Assembly (NCBI GenBank): GCA_964541225.1
Contig: CAZIPN010000021.1
Location: forward strand, 1 to 35,010
Direction: 5' to 3'
DNA length: 35,010 nucleotides
DNA from: CAZIPN01 sp964541225
GTDB lineage: Bacteria > Actinomycetota > Coriobacteriia > Anaerosomatales > JAAXUF01
A program made the translations under genes and the position numbers. Below are positions 7,893 to 16,196 of this stretch, one piece after another (the first letter of the stretch is position 1; each line of letters opens with the position of its first letter). Below the pieces are notes generated by a model, which saw only the letters and a list, made by a program, of their open reading frames with translations, was not told where the DNA came from and did not search any database.

Positions 7893-9254
7893 TCAGTTGC
7901 GCAGTGATTGGAGCGGTGCCGGGAACCGTCCGCCCCGTCTCGCGAAGTCCGTTCCTGCCCACTGGTTGACGTTCATTACGGGCGCTTCGCCAAGGAGGCC
8001 CCCAAAGGCAAGCCGGTCGCCAACGGCCCTACCGATGGCCGGGATAAGGCGGACGGCCGTGGTCTTGGAATTGACGACGCCGATCGCGCATTCATCGGCG
8101 ATTATGCCTGCGATGGTCTCGACGGTGGTGTCTCCAGGCACAGCGATCATGTCCAGGCCGACCGAGCAGACACTCGTCATCGCTTCGAGCTTCTCCATCG
8201 ACAGTGCGCCGCTCTCGACGGCGCGGATCATGCCCTGGTCTTCGCTTACCGGGATGAAGGCTCCGGACAGTCCGCCAACCGAGGAGGTGCCCATCGCCCC
8301 GCCCTTCTTGACGGCGTCGTTGAGCAGCGCGAGAGCTGCTGTGGTGCCTGGCCCCCCGCAGCGTCCGACGCCCATCGCTTCGATGATGTCGGCGACCGAA
8401 TCGCCTTCTGCCGGTGTCGGGGCCAGCGACAGGTCGACGATACCCATGGCAACACCCAGGCGCTTCGCCGCTTCGCGCGCTACGAGCTCGCCGACGCGCG
8501 TGATCTTAAACGACGTCATCTTGATCGCCTCGGCAATGGCCGTGAGGTCTGCGTCTGGAGGCATGGACGCCAGGACCGCACGCACAGCGCCCGGTCCAGA
8601 GATGCCGACGTTGATGACTTCATCCGGTTCACCCGAGCCATGAACCGCACCGGCCATGAACGGGTTGTCTTCGACCATGTTCGCGAACACAACGAGTTTC
8701 GCGCATCCAATGGAATTGCGATCTGCGGTTGCCTCGGCAGTTGCCTGGATCGTCTGTGCCATCTGGAAGACCGCGTCCATGTTGATCCCAGCCCGCGTGG
8801 TCGCGACGTTCACCGAGGCGCAGACGCGATCTGTCTGCGCAAGCGCGCCAGGGATTGACTCGATCAGCCGCCTGTCACCGTCGCCACTACCCTTGTGCAC
8901 GAGTGCCGAGAATCCACCGAGGAAGTCGACCCCAACCTCGGCGGCCGCCCGGTCGAGCGCTGTTGCAAGCGGAGAGACGTCGTGCGCTTGTGTCGCTGCG
9001 GCGAGTTCGGCGATCGGTGTGACCGAGATCCGCTTGTTGACGATGGGGATGCCAAACTCGCGCTCGATCTGCTCGGCGACCGGGACGAGGCTCTCGGCGG
9101 CCCACGTGACGCGGTCGTAGACCTTGCGCGCCATCGTCTCGATGTTGGAATCAGCGCAGGCTGATAGGGAGAGCCCCATCGTCACAGTGCGAACGTCGAG
9201 GTTCTGCTGGGTGATCATCGTGAGCGTCTCGACGATCTCCTCGGGGGTGATCAT
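7893..9254 (-). CDS. UPF0210 (DUF711) family protein
   Basis: This 453-residue cytoplasmic protein belongs to the UPF0210/PFL family, recognised from its N-terminus (PEEIVETLTMITQQNLDVRT), the SLSACAD segment and long glycine-rich stretches such as GGLSGAFIPVSEDQGM. The length is typical of the family. The family has structural similarity to the anaerobic ribonucleotide reductase/pyruvate formate-lyase barrel, but no enzyme activity is firmly established. GAGGAGG lies 6 nt before the ATG. It follows the ACT-domain gene by 54 nt on the same strand, a pairing found in many bacteria, which suggests the ACT protein acts as its partner or ligand sensor. Confidence 0.92.
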   Translation of the reverse strand: MITPEEIVETLTMITQQNLDVRTVTMGLSLSACADSNIETMARKVYDRVTWAAESLVPVAEQIEREFGIPIVNKRISVTPIAELAAATQAHDVSPLATALDRAAAEVGVDFLGGFSALVHKGSGDGDRRLIESIPGALAQTDRVCASVNVATTRAGINMDAVFQMAQTIQATAEATADRNSIGCAKLVVFANMVEDNPFMAGAVHGSGEPDEVINVGISGPGAVRAVLASMPPDADLTAIAEAIKMTSFKITRVGELVAREAAKRLGVAMGIVDLSLAPTPAEGDSVADIIEAMGVGRCGGPGTTAALALLNDAVKKGGAMGTSSVGGLSGAFIPVSEDQGMIRAVESGALSMEKLEAMTSVCSVGLDMIAVPGDTTVETIAGIIADECAIGVVNSKTTAVRLIPAIGRAVGDRLAFGGLLGEAPVMNVNQWAGTDFARRGGRFPAPLQSLRN

Positions 9255-9308
9255 GAGCGACCTCCTCGGGGCGGGCGCTCATGAGGTGAGCGCGTGTGTG
9301 TGGCCGCG

Positions 9309-9584
9309 TCAGATGCGGTGCATGAAGCGAAAGACGTCCTCGCGCTGGAGCGTGATCTGGAGGTTCATCGTATCGCCGATCTCGGCAAGTCGCTTCTGGA
9401 GTTCCTCAAATGTCGTGGCATCTTCGTCGACGGTGACGAGCATGGTCATCGAGAAGATGCCGCCAATTATAGTCTGCCGGATGTCTTCGATGTTGGCGTG
9501 CGCCTCGGCGAGTGCGCCAGAGACAGCGGCGACGATGCCGACGCAATCACTGCCGAGGACGGACAGGACGGCAGGGGTCTTCAT
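9309..9584 (-). CDS. ACT domain protein (UPF0237)
   Basis: This is a 91-residue stand-alone ACT domain with the beta-alpha-beta opening AVLSVLGSDCVGIVAAVSGALAEAHANI and the IIGGIFSMTMLV strand. ACT domains bind small ligands, often amino acids, and dimerise. GGAGG (minus strand, 9594-9598) lies 9 nt before the ATG. Its conserved partner is the UPF0210 gene immediately downstream, with which it should form an operon. Confidence 0.93.
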   Translation of the reverse strand: MKTPAVLSVLGSDCVGIVAAVSGALAEAHANIEDIRQTIIGGIFSMTMLVTVDEDATTFEELQKRLAEIGDTMNLQITLQREDVFRFMHRI

Positions 9585-9731
9585 TCGGCGTTACCTCCGG
9601 ATCGGTGACAAGCTGTCTCGGGCAACGTCGTCATGCTTGATGCCGACGACGCTATACTCCGTTATACCGCACAGGTCCTGCGCACATCGCAAGACTATTC
9701 AACTCCCTGTGCATCATGCAGAAAGGCATTC

Positions 9732-10055
9732 GTGACTCTGCCAATCACACAGGTTCGCGTTGGCGATGTCGTCAGGCTCAAGAAGCCGCATCCGTGTGGC
9801 ACCAACGAGTGGGAGGTCGTGCGCATCGGCGCCGACATCGGTCTGAAGTGTCGCGGATGCGAGCGAAAGGTCATGCTGGTGCGCTCGGAGTTCGATAGAC
9901 GCTTTCGTGGCTTCATCGAGCGTGTCGCGGGGGATGTCTCATCGCCAAGGGATGCCGCCGGGGACGCATCGCTGTCCCACGACTCTGTCGAGAGTGCGTC
10001 GCAACCGCGCGGTGTGGGGTCCTCGGCGGTGGAGGACGAAAGCAAGAGGCGCTGA
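9732..10055 (+). CDS. DUF951 family protein with extended C-terminus
   Basis: The product is about 107 residues. Residues 8-62 are a clear DUF951 domain: VGDVVRLKKPHPCGTNEWEVVRIGADIGLKC followed by a second Cys (CRGC, Cys40 and Cys43) and a basic stretch. With Cys22 these could form a small metal site. DUF951 proteins are short and of unknown function, often near ribosome-associated or translation-factor genes. The remaining 45 residues are a Ser/Ala/Asp-rich tail of low complexity, not part of the domain. The GTG at 9732 is preferred because AAAGG lies 5 nt upstream and the domain begins soon after; an in-frame start at 9633 would add 33 residues without a ribosome site. Confidence 0.82.
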   Translation: MTLPITQVRVGDVVRLKKPHPCGTNEWEVVRIGADIGLKCRGCERKVMLVRSEFDRRFRGFIERVAGDVSSPRDAAGDASLSHDSVESASQPRGVGSSAVEDESKRR

Positions 10056-10088
10056 GCTGCTTGAGCGGCCGGGACTCCCTCAAGCGGC
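10056..10088. terminator. Hairpin between convergent DUF951 and M23-like genes
   Basis: GCTGCTTGAG (10056-10065) pairs with CTCAAGCGGC (10079-10088) over 10 bp including one G-U, with a 13-nt loop. It begins just after the DUF951 stop and ends 21 nt from the stop of the opposing gene. There is no T-run. Confidence 0.45.
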
Positions 10089-10109
10089 TTCGGAGGCCAG
10101 CCGCCGACG

Positions 10110-11165
10110 TCAGTCGCCGTACTCAGAGGGGTCGACTGCGCCCTTGAGACCCTTGTAGCCAGGATAGTCCGAGTTGTTCACCTGCATGTGAACGTGGTCG
10201 CCGGGGCTCTTCGTGTACTCCGCGAGCTGGTCGTGGAACTTGTCGGAGAACTTCCGGATCTTGGCCAGAGGTGTGATCCCGGCCTCGACATGCTCGCCGG
10301 CGTGACACTTGATGCCCGTGACGTGAATCATGACCACGTCGAGTCCAGAGGTGTGGTCGGGGATGATGTGCAGCTCGTAGTCATCGTAGCGCCCGTACAA
10401 CTTGTATGGCTTGATTCGGACCACCGTTCCAGTGACCGGCGCCAAGATTGTGGTTCCCGCCAGTGCGCCGACGTCAACGGCCGTGTCTGGCTTACCCGGT
10501 CGGTTGCGCCACATTCGCAGGACCTTGCCGGTCATCACGCCGTCTCCGGTCGGCTGGTGAAGCCGATCACGCCCGGTGGTCTTGGTCTTGGCGGCGGTCT
10601 TCATGTTGGCGTCCTTCATAGACGTCTTCATCCTCAGTGCCCAACCGTATGAGGCTTGATGGAAGCCTATCTCGGTCAAGCTGAGCATGGGGACCGGCAG
10701 ATGCAACTTGAGTGACTTGTAGTAGGCGAAGATCGGCGTTGCAGCTGGGTGCACAACGGGCTGCGTCGCCTTCGCCGGGGTCGCAGGGGGCCTTGAGACC
10801 GAGTGAAGGGCGGGTGCATCTGTCTGGCCGACAACCGGCTTGGCTGCCGCTGCTTGGTCCGACACTTCGCGCCAGCCGATGGCCGCGCCGACGAGAGCGA
10901 CGATTGCCACTACGGTCCACAGGAGCGCGATGCGGCGACGCTTCTCGGCACTCGCCGCTGCTCTTCGTGCGCGTGTCTGAACAGCGATTCCCGCGTCGAG
11001 TGCTGGCGCAAGACGACGTCCTTCTTCTGGGGTGGAGGCCTCGTGCACTTCGCTCTGGGCGGGAGAGACGTTGATGCCGGGGTATCTCGGCGTTGAATTG
11101 CCTCGAATCTGACGGATCTCGCCGTCGCGCCTGCGCGCGACGCGCGGCCGGTGGCGCGGTCTCAC
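10110..11165 (-). CDS. Membrane-anchored M23-like protein with altered zinc site
   Basis: The product is about 351 residues: a basic cytoplasmic N-terminus (1-78), one transmembrane helix (about 79-97), a Pro/Ala/Thr linker, then an extracytoplasmic domain. From about 223 to 329 it follows the LytM/M23 pattern: the beta strand LAPVTGTVVRIKP, an H281 equivalent of YxH, and HVHMQV (His324, His326) in place of HLHFE. The first ligand pair, normally HxxxD, reads DTAVD (Asp227, Asp231), so the first zinc His is replaced by Asp. It may bind metal weakly or act as a non-catalytic activator. GTG 11165 has GGAGG 4 nt upstream; a TTG at 11246 is a longer alternative. Confidence 0.72.
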   Translation of the reverse strand: MRPRHRPRVARRRDGEIRQIRGNSTPRYPGINVSPAQSEVHEASTPEEGRRLAPALDAGIAVQTRARRAAASAEKRRRIALLWTVVAIVALVGAAIGWREVSDQAAAAKPVVGQTDAPALHSVSRPPATPAKATQPVVHPAATPIFAYYKSLKLHLPVPMLSLTEIGFHQASYGWALRMKTSMKDANMKTAAKTKTTGRDRLHQPTGDGVMTGKVLRMWRNRPGKPDTAVDVGALAGTTILAPVTGTVVRIKPYKLYGRYDDYELHIIPDHTSGLDVVMIHVTGIKCHAGEHVEAGITPLAKIRKFSDKFHDQLAEYTKSPGDHVHMQVNNSDYPGYKGLKGAVDPSEYGD

Positions 11166-11299
11166 GCCGCCTCCCCAGGGGAGGAGGTCCTGGCCGGATG
11201 GGGCAGCGAACCAACAGACGTGTGGATATGGTGCCTCAGGACGCAAACCTTCTCACGCTACCGCAGCAGCTTCGCGCGGGCGGGCAATCAACCGCACCG

Positions 11300-11305
11300 A
11301 TTATA
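11300..11305 (-). promoter_or_regulatory. Likely -10 box of the M23-like gene
   Basis: Read on the minus strand this is a perfect TATAAT, with TTGAGC (11330-11325) 19 nt upstream as a possible -35. It would give a leader of about 125 nt to GTG 11165. The -35 spacing is longer than ideal. Confidence 0.5.
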
Positions 11306-11366
11306 CGCGCGTGGCCCCGGTTGTGCTCAAGTCCGTTCGGGCGAAGGTCGATACAACCAAAGTAGT

Positions 11367-11447
11367 GACTCTTCGTGACACGGAGAGTCCGCGGGAAGGT
11401 TCCGAGGCGCATACGAACGCCCATTCGTGCGCGCGGAAGAACCTTCC
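11367..11447. repeat. Two adjacent hairpins, the second nested
   Basis: The first hairpin pairs GACTCTTCG (11367-11375) with CGGAGAGTC (11381-11389) over 9 bp. The second has an outer stem GGAAGGTTC (11394-11402) with GAACCTTCC (11439-11447), perfect over 9 bp. Its inner stem pairs GCGCATACGAA (11407-11417) with TTCGTGCGCGC (11424-11434) over 10 of 11 positions, counting one G-U. They lie between two minus-strand genes in a 367-nt gap. The structure could be an RNA element, a cruciform or part of a complex terminator. Confidence 0.6.
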
Positions 11448-11452
11448 ATGGA

Positions 11453-11479
11453 GCCCCGGCGTGTGAAGCTCGCCGGGGC
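11453..11479 (-). terminator. GC-rich hairpin after tldE
   Basis: GCCCCGGCG (11453-11461) and CGCCGGGGC (11471-11479) form a perfect 9-bp stem with a 9-nt loop, 54 nt beyond the tldE stop on the minus strand. No T-run follows in that direction, and on the plus strand only TCCTTATGT follows. Confidence 0.5.
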
Positions 11480-11532
11480 CTCCTTATGTCCTCGGGCAGA
11501 GCAGCGGAGCGGGCGATTCCAGGTGCGCCGGA

Positions 11533-12870
11533 CTACTCGGTCTGTCCCGTGAAGGCGAAGGTGCCCAGCAGCAGTGCTGGCACGAGCGACGCGTTCTCCT
11601 CGGCTCCGATGAATCGTCGCTCACGACCGACACCCTTACAGCTTGCGAGCGCTTGGATCGCGCTCTGTGTGAAGCGCAGGTTCTTGAGTGGCCTGCCGAG
11701 TTTTCCGTCCTCGATCGCGAAGGTTCCGTCGCGGGTCATACCGGTCAGCATCACGCTCACCGGGTCCTCGACGTTGACGTAGTGGAAGCGCGTGACGTAC
11801 ACGCCGCGCTTCACACTCGAAATGAGTTCGTCGACCGTGGCGTTGCCAGCAGCGATTTCGCAGTTCAGCGGCATCGGGCCGAACGAGTTGGGCGCAGGCA
11901 GGGCGTGTCCGGTGTTGGGACGGCCGAGTCTGGCGGCCCAGTACGAGTCTGTGACCGGCTGGCCTACGACTCCGCGATCGATGAGCTGTACTCGGCGACG
12001 AGGCTGACCTTCGTAGTCAAACGTGGTGCCCAGCGAGTTGGGCGCAAGCGCGTCGTCGGCGATGGAGATGAGTTCGCTCATCATTGCCTGGCCCTCATGC
12101 CCGCTCATGAAGGAGCGACCCTCAGCTGTCGCCTTCGCCGAGAAGCCGACGTAGGCCAGGAAGTCGACGATGTCAGAGACCGCCTCAGGGCCGAGCACGA
12201 CGGGGTAGGTGCCCGGGTCCAAGGAACCCGGGTTCGCCGAGCGCGCGGCGAGATCGGCAGCCTCACGCCCGAGCGCAGTGGGTGCGAGGTTCGCGGCGTC
12301 AGAATCGAGGAAGCTCGCCCAGCCGCTGCCGGCGTCAGCACCCATCGACAGGACCGTCGCCTGAGCTCCCGTGAGCGCCATTGCGACGTCCACGCCGAGT
12401 GAGTTCGCCACCGCGACGCTGTGCTCGGCCGCACGCACCTTGCCTGCAGCCAGCAGGCCAAGTTGGGCCGACGGTTCGATGATCGAGGCAACGGCGTGCG
12501 CGCGTGACTCGGCGTCGAAGGTGCGAGTCGACTCGCGCGTTCGGTCGGGTGTCTCGACGGGCGCGGATTCTGGCAGCCCCGGGAAGTCCGGATCCTCCGG
12601 CGCAACGCGGGCGGCGTCTACGGCTGCGTCGGCAGCGGCTTTGAGCGACGCCTCGTCAAGCCGGTTGGTTGACGCGACGCCGACGCGCTTGCCCAGCACT
12701 GCGCGCACGTTCACGATCGTGTCGTGCTCGGCGACGTTCTGGTGGATGTGGTTGTTAGCAAACCGCGTGAGCGCACTCGTCTCGCTCGCGACGAGCACTT
12801 CGGCTTGATCTGCCGAGGTGAGCGCGACCACTCGGCGAGCAAGCTCACGAGCTTCAGCGGGTGTCAGCAT
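11533..12870 (-). CDS. TldE/PmbA-type metalloprotease subunit
   Basis: This 445-residue protein of the TldD/PmbA (U62) family is the partner of TldD in the heterodimeric protease that processes modified peptides such as microcins and some RiPPs. It has the family's N-terminal half with SALTRFANNHIHQNV and the C-terminal FHYVNVEDPVSVMLTGMTRDGTFAIEDGKL segment. It lacks the HExxxH zinc motif that TldD carries, as TldE proteins do. Its ATG overlaps the tldD TGA by one base (TGATG read on the minus strand), a strong sign of coupled translation at equal amounts. An upstream in-frame start at 13002 overlaps tldD and is rejected. Confidence 0.92.
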   Translation of the reverse strand: MLTPAEARELARRVVALTSADQAEVLVASETSALTRFANNHIHQNVAEHDTIVNVRAVLGKRVGVASTNRLDEASLKAAADAAVDAARVAPEDPDFPGLPESAPVETPDRTRESTRTFDAESRAHAVASIIEPSAQLGLLAAGKVRAAEHSVAVANSLGVDVAMALTGAQATVLSMGADAGSGWASFLDSDAANLAPTALGREAADLAARSANPGSLDPGTYPVVLGPEAVSDIVDFLAYVGFSAKATAEGRSFMSGHEGQAMMSELISIADDALAPNSLGTTFDYEGQPRRRVQLIDRGVVGQPVTDSYWAARLGRPNTGHALPAPNSFGPMPLNCEIAAGNATVDELISSVKRGVYVTRFHYVNVEDPVSVMLTGMTRDGTFAIEDGKLGRPLKNLRFTQSAIQALASCKGVGRERRFIGAEENASLVPALLLGTFAFTGQTE

Positions 12871-14312
12871 CAGCGACCCACCCCCACCTGGACGTTGCGG
12901 AATCGGGCGGGCGCGGCTCCGTGGGCGACTCTGGCGACTTGCATTGGTTCGCCCTTGCCGCAGTTGGCGAGTCCCCAGACCCGCCAGTGCGCAGGCGAGC
13001 ACACCGCGTCGCAGCTTGCCCAGAACTTCGGCGTGATGCCGGTGTAGTTGGGCTGGCGCACCATGCGTCCGAGCTTCCCGTTCTCAATCTCCCAGCCGAT
13101 CTCGGTAGCGAACTGGAAGTTGAGGCGCTTGTCGTCGATCGACCAGGAGTTGTTGGTCTCGACATATAGGCCGCCTTCGGTGTCGGCGACGAGTTCATCG
13201 AAGTCCCATGTGCCCGGTTCCAGCGAGACAGTCGTCATGCGCACGAGCGGGATGCGGTTCCATCCGTCGGCGCGCATGCAACCATTGCTGGTGCGCCCGA
13301 TCGTCGGCGCGCTCTCACGCGAACTCTGCAGGCCGACGAGCGTTCCCTCGCGCACGATGTAGTCGCGCTGCGCAGGCACACCCTCGTCGTCCCACCCAAA
13401 GCTGCCGAGAGACCCGGAGATCGTCGCGTCGCTTGTCACCGTGACGTGTTCTGAGCCGTAGCGCAGCGTGCCAACATCCTCGAGTGTCACGAACGAGGTC
13501 CCAGCGAACGCCGCTTCCTCGCCGAGCACCCGATCGAGCTCGGTCGGGTGCCCTATGGACTCGTGGACTTGCAGCGCGACTTGCCCGCCATCGATGATCA
13601 GGTCGCGGGTCCCGGGCTCGACGTAGGGTGCCGCAAGCAATGCCGCAGCTTGCTCGGCAACTCGGGGCGCATGACCCGCCAGGTCCAGCCCGAGTACATA
13701 CTCCCAGCCAGCCTGTTGCCAGCCGCCTCCGTGGCTATTGGGATAGGAGCGGCTGACCACCTCGCCGTCGGCGATCGCGTAGGCGACGATGCCCGCGCCA
13801 GACTCCACAGCAGTCTGCTCGGTGCGCGCGCCTTCTGTCGACGCGAACCACCAGTGCTGGCGTCGGAAGCCAAGATGTGACTTCGTGAGCTTGACTGCTG
13901 CTTCCGCCCGCATGGTCTCGTCGGCAGAAATGAGCAGCGACAGCTTCTCCTCGAGCGATACTGCGAAAGGGTCGATCTCGAAGGGCGAGGTCCAGGTGCC
14001 GTGAGCAGGCTCGACGGGAGAGAGCGTGAGTGGCGAGCCTGCCACGAGGGCCGAGGCACGCGCGATCGCGACGGCCTGTCGAGCGGCATCGGCTGCCGAG
14101 GCTGGCGTTACTTCGGCGGTGGAGGCGAAACCCCAAGCGCCCTGCGCGATAGCCCGTACCCCCAACCCGAAACTGTCCGAGTGTTCGACACCCTCCAGGA
14201 CTCCGGTTGCAACTGAGATGTTCTCGGTGGAGGTGTCGACAACGCGAACGTCGGCGTAGGAAGCCCCCGCGTCGAGTGCAGCTTGCAGGGCCGTAGCGGT
14301 TGTCTCGTCCAA
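12870..14312 (-). CDS. tldD: TldD-type metalloprotease, catalytic subunit
   Basis: This 480-residue TldD protein has the zinc motif HESIGH (His250, Glu251, His255). In E. coli the TldD/TldE pair cleaves small or unfolded peptides threaded into its cavity and matures microcin B17. Family stretches visible are SHGGGWQQAGWEYVLGLDL and DLIIDGGQVALQVHESIGHPTELDR-like sequence around the active site. The TTG start at 14312 is chosen because GAGGGGG lies about 8 nt upstream and the N-terminal helix begins there. The open frame continues upstream to 14846, but that part runs antisense through the NlpC/P60 gene and is Arg/His-rich shadow sequence. No RiPP precursor was recognised nearby. Confidence 0.93.
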   Translation of the reverse strand: MDETTATALQAALDAGASYADVRVVDTSTENISVATGVLEGVEHSDSFGLGVRAIAQGAWGFASTAEVTPASAADAARQAVAIARASALVAGSPLTLSPVEPAHGTWTSPFEIDPFAVSLEEKLSLLISADETMRAEAAVKLTKSHLGFRRQHWWFASTEGARTEQTAVESGAGIVAYAIADGEVVSRSYPNSHGGGWQQAGWEYVLGLDLAGHAPRVAEQAAALLAAPYVEPGTRDLIIDGGQVALQVHESIGHPTELDRVLGEEAAFAGTSFVTLEDVGTLRYGSEHVTVTSDATISGSLGSFGWDDEGVPAQRDYIVREGTLVGLQSSRESAPTIGRTSNGCMRADGWNRIPLVRMTTVSLEPGTWDFDELVADTEGGLYVETNNSWSIDDKRLNFQFATEIGWEIENGKLGRMVRQPNYTGITPKFWASCDAVCSPAHWRVWGLANCGKGEPMQVARVAHGAAPARFRNVQVGVGR

Positions 14313-14436
14313 TCTCCCGTTCCCCCTCGTAGGCTGGAGCTCGTCTACTCCGAGCTGCCGCCGATCAGCACGGCGGTGCAGTCGGTCGATACCCGAAGAA
14401 GATCGTCTGCACCGTGTTGGTTGCGCCAGACACAGA

Positions 14437-14460
14437 GAAGCCCCGCGTCTGCGGGGCTTC
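14437..14460 (-). terminator. Intrinsic terminator after the NlpC/P60 gene
   Basis: GAAGCCCCGC and GCGGGGCTTC form a perfect 10-bp stem with the tetraloop GTCT. It lies 22 nt past the NlpC/P60 stop on the minus strand and is followed by the T-rich TCTGTGTCT. It separates that gene from tldD. Confidence 0.75.
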
Positions 14461-14482
14461 GATGATAGCGGTTCTCGCGCCC

Positions 14483-15703
14483 CTACCGCACCGACTTCAG
14501 CGCTTTGGAGGCGCTGGACACGGCACCGGTGGGAGGAGCCACGCGGACAGTCCACGGATAGCGCCGGACACCCGCTATGTCCGAGCGGCTCGACAGCTTG
14601 GTGAGCCTGACGTACGAGCCGGTGAACGGAGCCTCGATGAAGTAGCCACCCCCGGCGTATATGCCGACGTGGTGCACGGGATTGCCGAAGAACACAACGT
14701 CGTTGGGTTTGATGTCTGCCAGGTTGATCTTCTCTCCCATCTGGAACTGCGAACCAGAGTAGTGAGGAAGTACCACGCCATGCTGTGCGAAGACATACAT
14801 GACAAGACCAGAGCAGTCGAAGCCAGATGGCTTGTCGCCGCCCCACAGATACGGAACACCATAGTAGGCGAGTGCGGTCTCGACAGGTGAACCGGGCACC
14901 GCGACGATCCCCGCTTTGTCTGCGCCGGAGAGGACTTGCTTGAGCAGTGCCGACTCCTCCGTCTGACGGTGGGCAGCTTCTGCATCGAGCATTGCGAGCA
15001 GGTCACTCTGAGTGTTCGCGAGCTTCTGCTGACGATCGTCGAGTTCGAGCTGCACTTCTATCTTTCGTGCCTTCATCTCGAAGTCGAGCGACATCGCCTG
15101 CTGCTGGGCGCTCTTCAAGTCGACGAGCTGCTTCTCCATTTGGTCCTTCTGGGCCTGGAGAGAGTCAACTTCAGATGCATCCGCGAGACCTACAGTGTTG
15201 AGGAATTTCACTCGGGCTACGAAGTCAGACAGCGACTTCGAATCGAGGAGGACTTCGACGCCGCTCAGCGTGCCGTCCTTGTATATCGAACTTGCGCGCT
15301 GGCCCAGTATCTCCTCTTGGAGAGCGAATGACCGCTGAGCCTCTTCCAGGCTGGCCTGCACCGTCTTCACTCGGCTGTTGAGCTGAGAGAGCCGGTCCGA
15401 GGCCTGGTCGAATTGCTGGGACGCGATCTCAAGCTGGACATCCATGGACGCGAGCTGGCTCTTGAGCGTTTCGAGTTCGGCCTGCTTCTTACTGAGCTTG
15501 TCGCGGAATTCCTGCGTCTGGGGATCGAGTGTGGCATTGATCACTGACGAGTCTGCAGAATTAGAGGCAGTCTGTGACGCAGCGACGAGAGTCGAACTCC
15601 CGATCGAGGGATCAGCGAACGCGGGGGAGCACGGAACGAGCGACGCAGCCACTACGAGCGCGCCGATCACCCAAGCATTCGTTCGCGTTGAACTGTGCCT
15701 CAT
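14483..15703 (-). CDS. Secreted NlpC/P60 peptidoglycan endopeptidase with coiled coil
   Basis: The 406-residue product has a signal peptide (1-30, ending AFA), a long coiled coil (about 62-250, many Gln/Leu/Lys/Glu heptads, RipA/PcsB-like) and a C-terminal NlpC/P60 domain (about 270-385). The catalytic Cys297 is in FDCSGL and the catalytic His345 in HHVGIY. The third polar residue appears to be Glu357 (FIEAP) where His, Asn or Gln is more common. Such enzymes cleave the D-Glu/diaminopimelate bond and help daughter cells separate. The ATG follows AGGCGGGGTA. Its layout parallels the M23 gene at 3801, giving the region two coiled-coil wall hydrolases. Confidence 0.93.
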   Translation of the reverse strand: MRHSSTRTNAWVIGALVVAASLVPCSPAFADPSIGSSTLVAASQTASNSADSSVINATLDPQTQEFRDKLSKKQAELETLKSQLASMDVQLEIASQQFDQASDRLSQLNSRVKTVQASLEEAQRSFALQEEILGQRASSIYKDGTLSGVEVLLDSKSLSDFVARVKFLNTVGLADASEVDSLQAQKDQMEKQLVDLKSAQQQAMSLDFEMKARKIEVQLELDDRQQKLANTQSDLLAMLDAEAAHRQTEESALLKQVLSGADKAGIVAVPGSPVETALAYYGVPYLWGGDKPSGFDCSGLVMYVFAQHGVVLPHYSGSQFQMGEKINLADIKPNDVVFFGNPVHHVGIYAGGGYFIEAPFTGSYVRLTKLSSRSDIAGVRRYPWTVRVAPPTGAVSSASKALKSVR

Positions 15704-15997
15704 TACCCCGCCTTCTGATGCTCCGTCACCGCCGGCGCAAACACAAACAAGGCGCCTCGGCGGAAGCGTCCGCTCCTACTATAGCACCTCTGTACTCTCA
15801 TTTCACCTCGTTTGCGCACGTTACAACGAGCGAAAAGCGTTCCCAACGTAATGCAAATCGGGCGCCACCGGGCCCAAGTTGAGTCTTCTACACGAAATAA
15901 TCGCGAGCGGCCGATGGCGACGAGACCTGCTGGCCACTCAAGCGGAGCTCTTGCCGACGGGTGGCAGACGCAACCTACGGGGAAGGATGTGTCTCGG
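15704..15997. other. Intergenic region between NlpC/P60 gene and tRNA-fMet promoter
   Basis: About 294 bases without a convincing gene. On the minus strand TATAGT (15783-15778) is a likely -10 box for the NlpC/P60 gene, giving a leader of about 65 nt; the hexamer at the -35 position (GTGAAA) is poor. Short open frames here have no ribosome site. Confidence 0.5.
15778..15783 (-). promoter_or_regulatory. Possible -10 box of the NlpC/P60 gene
   Basis: TATAGT on the minus strand, 75 nt upstream of the ATG, matches five of six consensus bases. No good -35 lies 17 nt upstream. Confidence 0.4.
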
Positions 15998-16026
15998 TTG
16001 CACCCCTGTTTCACCGGTGCTATCCT
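15998..16026 (+). promoter_or_regulatory. Promoter of tRNA-fMet
   Basis: TTGCAC (15998-16003) and TATCCT (16021-16026) are separated by exactly 17 nt. Transcription should begin near 16033, about 25 nt before the mature tRNA. This is the best housekeeping promoter in the window. Confidence 0.75.
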
Positions 16027-16057
16027 GCGTACCCGCTGCGTGTGGCAGCCACAACAT

Positions 16058-16134
<77 letters not shown>

Positions 16135-16143
16135 AGAAACAGC

Positions 16144-16176
16144 AGAGCCGTCCCTCCCGGGACGGCTCTTTGGCTT
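16144..16176 (+). terminator. Intrinsic terminator of tRNA-fMet
   Basis: AGAGCCGTCCC (16144-16154) and GGGACGGCTCT (16159-16169) form a perfect 11-bp stem with the loop TCCC, starting 10 nt after the tRNA. The T-rich TTGGCTTT follows. Confidence 0.88.
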
Positions 16177-16196
16177 TGATTCTGTGCGCCCTCCGG

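Noticed and set aside
12870..14483. RiPP precursor near tldD/tldE
   Set aside because: TldD/E can mature peptides, but no short Cys- or Gly-rich frame with a ribosome site was seen next to them.
14313..14846. N-terminal extension of TldD
   Set aside because: The extra frame runs through the NlpC/P60 gene in another phase and contains Cys/Arg/His-rich shadow sequence; TldD proteins start near residue 14312.
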